Shown: positions 16,319 to 23,040 of the stretch, one piece after another | Layout of the letters: each line of letters opens with the position of its first letter | Numbering within the stretch: position 1 is the first letter of the stretch | Source of the DNA: Botryllus schlosseri | Taxonomy: Eukaryota > Chordata > Ascidiacea > Stolidobranchia > Styelidae | Length of the DNA stretch: 23,040 nucleotides | NCBI GenBank assembly: GCA_000444245.1 | Contig: ATSW01010936.1 | Location: 1 to 23,040 of the forward strand | Direction of reading: 5' to 3' | Notes under the pieces: generated by a model | Seen by the model: only the letters and a program-made list of their open reading frames with translations | The model's database searches: none | Told to the model about the DNA's origin: nothing | Translations under genes and position numbers: made by a program

Positions 16319-17099
16319 GTTATATATCTTTGTACTACATCCAATTCCACTTGAAAAAATTTTAAGGAAATAATAATACTTTTTTACACTTTGTATTTTG
16401 TAAAGTAGAGAGTAGCATTGGCACATGTTTCTATCACGTTTATAAGAATAATTGTCATGATAAATGTTCAAATAGTCTCACACTCCTTGCGAAAAGAGTG
16501 TGTATTCACACCCGAAGGGCGGAGAAGAGTGGTACAAGAAAACATAAACTAACTAAGAATTATATAGCGGTCATAAATCCTACGTGCCTATACGTGCATA
16601 CCATTCTACGTTACTACGAGCATGCAGAATTTGGATTAAAATGTTTTTTTCCGGATTCCAGCCATTCACTGATTAAATTGTCAGGTTACCCTAAAAACCG
16701 TTGCACGCCAAATTTGGTTCAATTCTAACAAGTATATAAGCCACCGCATAGCCAATTTAAATTTTTAATTTATTAGAAAAAATGTTTTAAAAATTTTAAA
16801 TTTTCCTGTCAGCCCCCCGAAATTGTTGAATTTTCTTCAAAGACGATGCAAAACAAATTTGAATCAATTCCAACTAGTAGAAGCGGAGTTATTTGAGTTT
16901 TTCGTTGATAATTCTCGATTAACTACCAATATACACCATTCCCGAAGAATCCGACACGGCTCGGATTTCGTGCTAATGCGTGAGCAGAACAAAGCGCAGA
17001 TGGTCGGAGTTTCTCATTTAGCTGTTTAAACAGTATTTACCATGTTTGTCGACTAGNCCNACCTGCGTATTCGATTAAGTTGACCGTCGCAACGCTCTN
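16319..17099. other. Foldback spacer, inner part; no gene
   Basis: It is AT-rich, and no open frame over about 76 codons is present. Two loosely similar blocks, GCCAAATTTGGTTCAATTCT near 16709 and CAAATTTGAATCAATTCC near 16854, suggest an old local duplication. Nothing resembles a transposase. Confidence 0.4.
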
Positions 17100-17830
17100 T
17101 TTGTATCCGGACATGCTCCNAAGCTAACNTCTGCGCATGAAAAAGACGCCAAACCTGATATCTGCGCNCTGGTTAGGGCATTATATGTTCAATGCTCATA
17201 TAGGTGCTGATATNTGCNCACCATTTGTATCCGGACATGCTCNGGAGCTGATATCTGCNCACCAAAAGANCNNAGGNATGGTCCAGACCTGATATCTGCN
17301 CNCTATTTGTATTCGGACATGCTCCGGAGCTGATATNTGCGCACCAAAAGANNCCANGTATGGTCCAGACCTGATATCTGCGCACTATTTGTATTCGGAC
17401 ATGCTCCGAAGCTGATATCTGCGCACCAAAAGAGCCCAGGTATGGTCCAGACCTGATATCTGCGCACTATTGTATTCGGACATGCTCCGGAGCTGATATC
17501 TGCGCACCAAAAGAATCCAGGTATGGTCCAGACCTGATATCTGCGCACCAAAAGAATCCAGGTATGGTCCATACCTGATATCTGCGCACTATTTTTATTC
17601 GGAAATGCTCCGGAGCTGATATCTGCGCACAAAATTACCCCAGACATGGCCCGGACCTGATATCTGCGCACTGAATCGACCTAGACATGCTTAAGACGTG
17701 ATATCTGCGCTCTAAACGAAGCGTCACCTTTATATAACCTCGATGTCTGCGGTTTTTGGTGATATCTGCGATATCTGAGTATATCCACAATGATATCTGC
17801 GATATCTGCGATACCTGAGTATATCCACAG
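17100..17830 (-). repeat. Right arm of 41-bp units, inverted, with ambiguous bases
   Basis: On the minus strand the arm repeats the left-arm order: cap GTGGATATACTCAG, GCAGATATC repeats, the 61-bp unit and A/B 41-bp units. Two A units stand side by side near 17520-17580, so one B unit was lost or an A gained. About 20 single N calls lie between 17057 and 17357, which fits collapsed or mixed reads in repeated DNA. Copy number and sequence at the inner part are therefore unsafe. Confidence 0.88.
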
Positions 17831-19014
17831 TAGTTAACAGCCTGCCAACTATATTCAACAATATCAATGAGTTCGATCTGCACTCATATTCAGCGCTGGC
17901 TGCAAAGAAGCATTCACTGATTAACACGCTGCAGTAGTCTGACTACTGTACTAATCGTCTAATATCCTTTGGTTTTCAATGCTTTTCAATGATATGATAC
18001 ATCTCCGGAAGTAGGCCTACCTATGATTATCCGATTAAGACATGCGTCTGCTGCTGCTTGCTCGATTTAAATGGATCGTGCCATAATCCATAACTTATTG
18101 CAAATATTTGCAAGCCCTATCAAAACACACCAATGTTTGGACCAACGCTAAACAACGTTGCGAACGCGCGACGCCCACTCGCCGGTCGCGTAGCAGGGAA
18201 GGAATGTGTTCCATTTTAGGCATCGCAGACGAAGGAGAAAAAAGCAGCTGAAATCAATGGTGCATAGACTTTTCGGTTTAAAAATACGCGACAACACGGA
18301 TTTACTTCGAAACACGTACCGACGTTGACGGCACCACGACTTGCTTTGCTATTCGGGTTATCTCGCTTGTCATAAATAAAAGTAGATGCAAAGCCATCGT
18401 TCACCAAGGTAGTGTGGTGTCGAGAGGCTCGCGGAATGAATGATAACGGCACTTGACGCTATTACGGACGTAGTTATGCGAAGCTTACTTCATTACGGTT
18501 GTATTATGTACTCGACTGATGCTTCTATGTTTCATGACGGCCTACCATTCATTTAGTGAACCCATCGCTTACTTTCAAACCTACCCAATCATACAACGGC
18601 TAAACTACTGTCGCGATGAGACACAATAGGCAGTAGGCACATGCTTGGTCCTCGTATGATTACGTCATATCACTGGTCTGAATGATGAGATGCTATGCTG
18701 CGTCGTCTAATATCTTTACTGCTTATTCGCCATTTGGAGATAGGTCCGAATCATCACCAATTCAGTTGAATTTGAATCAGGCCGTTCAAATTTCGAAATC
18801 AGCATCATTCTTGTCATAACCTTTCTTCAATCAAGAAATTAGATTCGAATAATCACATAACAGTTACTTTGCATCTATGATTACAACTGTATTTTATCAT
18901 CCATTGAAGACTCACAATCTGCTGATCCCAAGTCAAAATCTTGCCAGGAGGTTACGATTGTCATTCCAAGAAATACAGACATATGACATAACGCACGAGG
19001 TTTTACTCTAAACC
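17831..19014. other. Intergenic, no recognised feature
   Basis: About 1.2 kb. A GC-richer patch near 18140-18200 (GCGAACGCGCGACGCCC) stands out, but no exon, RNA gene or repeat end could be supported. PDK1 kinase motifs were searched for here by eye and not found. Confidence 0.4.
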
Positions 19015-19192
19015 AGAGGTTCCGAACTTTCATTTTCAACTTTTCATGCTGGAATGAGTCAAGTGTTGAGTCACTTTTTTATCAACGAATTTGACTGAAC
19101 GTTACAAAATTTTCGCCCCACACTTGACCAATTCTATATTTTCGCCCCTCCTCCTCAAAATCTTCTCCACGGGGGCGATATTGCCTGTTGTA
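19015..19192. mobile_element. Decayed fragment of a 6706-type hAT MITE
   Basis: CAGAGGTTCCGAACTTTCATT at 19015 resembles CAGTGGTTCCCAACCTTTTT. TTTTCGCCCC (twice) and GGGGGCGATATTGCC near 19170-19185 resemble the interior and right side of the 6706-7033 element. The right tip is not intact. Confidence 0.5.
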
Positions 19193-19284
19193 GAAATATG
19201 TATATAATAGTATATGCTGGTTAGCTCCCATCACATTGCAGTTAAGACACAACACAAAAATAGTGGTTCACAAATGCTGTAATC

Positions 19285-19290
19285 TTTATT
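19285..19290 (-). promoter_or_regulatory. Poly(A) signal of PUF60
   Basis: AATAAA on the minus strand, about 230 nt after the PUF60 stop codon. No other canonical signal lies nearer, so the 3' UTR probably ends near 19265. Confidence 0.6.
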
Positions 19291-19518
19291 ACTCCTCATA
19301 GAAAGTTGTCATAGGCTCATAACAGTCATGCTGACTAGAACATTGCAAGGTGTGCAAGTGTGCTCAAATAATAGCATCATTGACTGACACAAGCGAAATT
19401 CATGCGGAAATCTCACAACTCAGGAATCTAGAATATTCAAGAGTGCCTAACGCAAGCAAAGCCAATATTCGGCGTACAACTGAGTTCGGGGAAAGAATCA
19501 CCAGATTTATCGCAGCAT

Positions 19519-20760
19519 TCAATTACTGTAGTTCCCATGCAAAAAGTTTGACTCCGGGTAGACTTCCGCTTGTATCTGCCTACCGCCGAACCATCGATTA
19601 TTCAAATTATTGATAGCATTTTGAGCCGCAGGGGGTCCGCTAAATTTCACGAATATTTTGACGATACATGGGTCGATATCTTGCTCCCCCTGCTTTTCTT
19701 TGTAGATTACTACTTTTTCCACGGAACCATATTTGCTACATTCTTCTGTCACGTCTCTTTCAAGATCTTCATCAATTTCGTCCGCGTTGACCATATTTCC
19801 CAACTTGACGACAGATGATTTTGGTGCCACCAATGGTGGCTTAGCAGAGGCTATTGCTCCGGCGTTAATATTCGGAAAAGTAGTCGTAGTCGGTTTTACA
19901 ACAGGTACAGGCTCTAATTTAGGAGTGCTTGGAACTCCGATTAAATTACTGGCCAGATTATTGCCTTGTAAAGTCGGCGGTAAAGGACCGATGCCACGAC
20001 CGACTCGTAAATTTTGGCCGCCCAAATCAAATAAATTCATGGACGAAATCGCGTCTTTTGCAGACTGCAATGTTTTGTACTCGATCGACCCATATCCTTT
20101 ATGCTTTCCGGATGTAGGATCAGGTGCTAGTACACACGATACTATATCTCCGAATGCGGAAAATACAGATTTCACATCGTCAGTTGCCAAATCTTCATGC
20201 ACTGACGACACGTATATTCGTTTGGAGGAATTTGATTCTTCAAGTATTTTGTCGATGATGGGGTGACTTTGCGGCATGTTCGAAGGCCTCCCAACTTTGA
20301 TAGGTCTTCCAGCCATTAATATCCCGGTCATTTGCTCCATAGCCATTTGTGCGGCGTCTGGGGTTTCATATTCAATAAACGCAAATCCTTTATGCTTTCC
20401 GGTTATAGGATCGAAAGACATGTTTATCGATCTAATAGTTCCGAATTGAGCAAAGGCAGTTCTGACAATTTCTTCTTTCAAGTCGTAGTATATGGAACCA
20501 ACATAAACCCTGCACATCAACACTAGAGCTTGTTGCCTTTGTAACTGCATGGCTTGATTTTGATTTTCAATGCTGGTCACAGCTCCGGGTAATAAACCAG
20601 CTTGCATCTGCTGTTTTCTTAAGACGTGCTTCACATTTTCTTGCATAGCATACTGTTTTGCTTTATGCAAACATGTCAACTGTTCAGTTGACAGCTGTGG
20701 TAACGGTGCTTTGGTGACTGGATCTGAAGGAAATGGTCCAGGTCGTATTGTGGCCGTCAT
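19519..20760 (-). CDS. PUF60: PUF60 (poly-U-binding splicing factor, Half pint), intronless coding region
   Basis: A nuclear splicing factor that binds U-rich RNA with U2AF at the 3' splice site. 413 residues from ATG at 20760 to the stop at 19519, uninterrupted. It has a helical start (KAKQYAMQENVKHVL, as in human KAKKYAMEQSIKSVL). RRM1 is at about 84-158 (RNP2 VYVGSI, RNP1 KGFAFIEY), and RRM2 at about 181-255 (RNP2 IYVSSV, RNP1 KGYGSIEY). A short proline-rich linker follows, then a U2AF-homology domain at about 317-401 with the R-W-F motif (RWFGGR, residues 389-394). MNLFDLGGQ and YKEKQGEQ are nearly as in vertebrates. The protein is shorter than human PUF60 (559), mostly in the RRM2-UHM linker. 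The strong conservation of all domains argues for a working gene. It may be a functional retrocopy or an intron-poor single copy. Confidence 0.95.
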   Translation of the reverse strand: MTATIRPGPFPSDPVTKAPLPQLSTEQLTCLHKAKQYAMQENVKHVLRKQQMQAGLLPGAVTSIENQNQAMQLQRQQALVLMCRVYVGSIYYDLKEEIVRTAFAQFGTIRSINMSFDPITGKHKGFAFIEYETPDAAQMAMEQMTGILMAGRPIKVGRPSNMPQSHPIIDKILEESNSSKRIYVSSVHEDLATDDVKSVFSAFGDIVSCVLAPDPTSGKHKGYGSIEYKTLQSAKDAISSMNLFDLGGQNLRVGRGIGPLPPTLQGNNLASNLIGVPSTPKLEPVPVVKPTTTTFPNINAGAIASAKPPLVAPKSSVVKLGNMVNADEIDEDLERDVTEECSKYGSVEKVVIYKEKQGEQDIDPCIVKIFVKFSGPPAAQNAINNLNNRWFGGRQIQAEVYPESNFLHGNYSN

Positions 20761-22238
20761 TTTGACAGAGATATGATTATGTCTATATGTTCGTACAACT
20801 GTGGGTTGACTAAACAGATCTGTAAGATATAGTGTCTCACTGCCATAATTGAAAGTATAAATTTATAATGGTAACAATAGCTTCAAGCTATGTGAGTAGT
20901 ATACCTTGTGCAAAGCTCCAATCATAAAGTTGATCAGCATGGCGGGAGCCTTATCTTCTAAACAAAAACAAATATATTTTGTGCACCACCAGAACCAGAT
21001 AGGGTACGGTGAAATCTAAATATCAATTTCTCAGACCATCTACAACAGTAACACACTCACAGTTTCAAATGTCCGGTTTTTCGGACGAAGCGAATTACTT
21101 CACATATGGTTATAAGGACCTGACATGTACAAAGATCTTTTATCCTTTTAGGACCAAAAATCTGGGAGAAGATACCAACCAGATCGAAAAACATGTCGTT
21201 TAATGACCTCAGCTCAGATATCAATAACAAAAACACAGACTAGGATAAGATAACTGAAATTTTGTTACCTCATATTAGGGGTGGGCAAATGTGTTTTCCG
21301 GCGAGCCAAATGTTAAACAGAAAATACGTTGCCGGACCAAGACAAAAGTTTAGATTACCGTATATTCCACGGCATGGAGTTTTATTTTTATATCGAAAGC
21401 TGTTACATTGTTAAAACATGCTGCTAAGTGCATGTATTGATATTTATAATTATGTATATTACATAACTACAGATTTACAGTGTCTATTCTTCATGACATT
21501 AATGGGTACAGGTGACCTACCGGTATTCAGTCCCAGAAACCGACATATTATGAAGAAGGCAGCACAGAAAAGTTGATTAATTCATAATCTAATCAAAAGC
21601 AATAGATAACTCTGCTAATTGAAAGCGGTGGACCGTCCCGTTTTCCTTAGTGGGACGATTTCAAGCTGTAATGTTAATAACTTGATAATACCTGGTGGGA
21701 ATGGCAGCCATATATTTTGCCGTCAGAAACAATAAGGCATCACTGCATTGCAAACGAATGAAACACTGCGCTGTCTGTCTGTACCGCTACCGTGAATGGT
21801 ATCATAGGGTACACTCACGAATAGCTTCGCCACATTTATTAGCTCAGCTCCGGTGCATCTTTATCTAATTTATGAGCGAAAATAATAAGTTTACACCAAC
21901 TCGCCGCCCGTAAAACGTGAAAAATCTCGGCGCCATTTCGGGGAAGAAAAAGACTTGGCGATATGTGGTGTCTCTAGCGCCGGTAGTGGCGATAGCGAAT
22001 GAATTATTCAACCAAAACGTCGCAAAATCTTACTTGTGACGAAATAAATATCAATAATTAACAGAAAACTTTATTCTGTCGGCTGAAAGTTGGAAGAAGA
22101 CGCAATGGGCTAGCTGGCGTTGAATTCGTGTGAGGTGGACCGGTTTGATCGGCCGATGCCTTTTCATTTCCGTTTTACGTCTCACTAGTCGAATCCCATC
22201 TTCTATCTGCTGTTGTGAAACATCTTCTCCGAAAATCA
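20761..22238. other. PUF60-HCN divergent intergenic region
   Basis: It holds the 5' flanks of two divergent genes. On the minus strand, acceptor-like CTTACAG (20826-20820) and CCCACAG lie just upstream of the PUF60 ATG, so a 5' UTR intron is possible. TAGGGGTGGGCAAATG at 21276-21291 resembles a hAT tip, but no partner was found. CGTCCCG...CGGGACG-like pairing occurs near 21634-21657. GGCGCCATTTCGG near 21929, upstream of HCN, contains GCCAT as in YY1 sites. None of these is certain. Confidence 0.4.
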
Positions 22239-22796
22239 ATGGCTAGCACTTCCATAAAGGTTCATCCGACCAAAGAAGAAGTGACGCACCTTTCGGTCAA
22301 TAATGAGCAGCAAGGCACGGAAACGCCTAAGCGTTTGCGAGAAGATGTGCCTACAACTCTCCTCGCAATGAACCTCGATCCCGCCATCGTACGCAAATCC
22401 AGCCACCATGTGAGCAGGCTAACCACAAGCGAATATTCAAACTTTCTGCAAGATGAAGATTCCGACGGGAATCGGACTAGCTGGGTGACTGAAAACGATC
22501 CTATCTCTAACGCAGAACTTCCGGAGACCGAAAAAATAAAACTTCGGCGCCGTTTAGACGGTTCGATGTCAATCCCGATGAACAAGATGTCTATTAAATT
22601 GTACGGGAGTGTGAAAGCCGTTTTGCGGGAACAGGAGAGGCTGAAAGAGGCTGGGACGTGGATTGTACATCCGTACAGTAACTTCAGATTTATTTGGGAC
22701 TGCATGTCACTTGTGTTACTCCTCGCTAATATTCTGCTAATACCCTTTGCGATCGCGTTTTGGACGGATGACCAACCCGGCTGGATTCCGTTTAAG
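22239..22796 (+). CDS. HCN: HCN channel (hyperpolarization-activated, cyclic-nucleotide-gated), first coding exon
   Basis: A plasma-membrane cation channel opened by hyperpolarization and tuned by cAMP. The ATG at 22239 gives 186 residues to a probable donor AAG|GTTGGA after 22796. The first ~100 residues are a Ser/Glu-rich variable N-terminus. Then comes the HCN domain, SIKLYGSVKAVLREQERLKE and GTWIVHPYSNFRFIWD, close to the vertebrate LYGSEKAVEKEQERQKSAG...VIHPYSDFRFYWD, followed by S1 (SLVLLLANILLIPFAIAFW). PGWIPF matches the S1-S2 link (PWIVF). S2-S6 and the cyclic-nucleotide domain lie beyond the window. The open frame extends upstream to 22215 only with a non-ATG start. Which vertebrate HCN it matches best cannot be judged from this part. 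Confidence 0.92.
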
Positions 22797-22948
22797 GTTG
22801 GAAAATTACTCAAATAAGTTATTGGAAGCTTTGGGGGCCAATCTCCGGTGACAGCTTTCAAAATTAGATGCTATTCTGTTTCTCTTATGTAGAGGCACCA
22901 CTTCAATCGGTTATTGATAATTATCCCATCTATCCATATTAGGCCATT

Positions 22949-23040
22949 TAGGGTTACCATATTTTGACATCCGAAAAAGAGAACACTTTTTGCAAGTCAC
23001 AAAAGATATAGGCTATACGGTATGTAATAGCGGTTCATTT
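22949..23040. mobile_element. Left end of a second 11452-type MITE, cut by the window edge
   Basis: TAGGGTTACCATATTTTGAC starts at 22949, the same tip as the element at 11452-11836, followed by AAAAAGAGAACACTTTTT where the first copy has TCCTCTTTTTTCAG-like sequence. It lies just inside the presumed first HCN intron. The other end is outside the window. Confidence 0.65.

Larger units (their letters stand above)
14768..17830. mobile_element. Foldback-like element: long inverted arms of 41-bp repeat units
   Basis: The left arm (14768 to about 15450) and right arm (about 17100-17830) are inverted copies with the same internal order. From outside inward: GTGGATATACTCAG caps, GCAGATATC micro-repeats, a 61-bp unit, then 41-bp units. 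Repeat starts in the left arm lie at 14942, 14983, 15024, 15065, 15106, 15147, 15188, 15229, 15270 and 15311, all exactly 41 bp apart. The right arm mirrors this from 17700 inward to 17209 with one 40-bp step. The spacer holds a later hAT insertion. No transposase frame was found, and no target duplication could be identified. Resemblance to Drosophila FB elements is structural only. Confidence 0.75.

Noticed and set aside
19733-20266. 177-codon open frame on the plus strand
   Set aside because: It is the antisense shadow of PUF60, whose minus-strand product is clearly conserved.
20905-20940. Mini exon upstream of PUF60 on the minus strand (MLINFMIGALHK followed by GTATAC)
   Set aside because: Splicing to the acceptor at 20820 would put this ATG out of frame with PUF60, and the peptide is not recognised. 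It could be a uORF or chance.
21276-21291. hAT-like tip TAGGGGTGGGCAAATG
   Set aside because: No matching inverted end or target duplication was found nearby, so no element was called.
22262-22861. 199-codon minus-strand frame
   Set aside because: It is the antisense shadow of the HCN first exon.

Overview
Eukaryotic, animal DNA. All four protein genes recognised are metazoan families, and the integrin gene is cut into many short exons with GT-AG introns, several of only 58-72 bp. AT-rich intergenic DNA, very small introns and the vertebrate-like integrin, HCN and PUF60 sequences suggest an invertebrate chordate, possibly a tunicate. The species call is inference; only 'bilaterian animal' is firm.

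Layout. Bases 1-678 are most of a hAT-type transposon. Bases 1281-10572 (+) carry 15 exons for the C-terminal ~620 residues of an integrin alpha subunit: thigh, calf-1, calf-2, transmembrane helix and a short tail with a GFFK motif. The N-terminal propeller lies upstream of the window. Three of its larger introns hold hAT-type elements (2670-3931, 4710-5516, 6706-7033). Bases 10573-13531 hold the integrin 3' flank, a perfect hAT MITE (11452-11836) and the 3' end of a dead LINE (about 12080-12955). At 13532-13735 (+) is one exon for the start of a PDK1 kinase domain; no further PDK1 exon was found here. Bases 14768-17830 form a foldback-like element: two inverted arms of 41-bp palindrome-bearing units, with a later hAT insertion (15543-16310) in the spacer. 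Bases 17831-19264 are mostly featureless. An intact intronless PUF60 gene lies on the minus strand (19519-20760, poly(A) signal at 19285). The first coding exon of an HCN channel (+) starts at 22239, and a second copy of the 11452-type MITE begins at 22949.

The genes are functionally independent: a cell-matrix receptor, a growth-factor kinase, a splicing factor and an ion channel. There is no operon logic. The most unusual object is the foldback element, whose 41-bp units keep exact spacing and whose internal palindromes change on both sides together. Other points are a GC-AG intron, a GFFKS tail motif and a possible alternative tail exon in the integrin, a changed RNP1 residue in PUF60 RRM2, and the orphan PDK1 exon.
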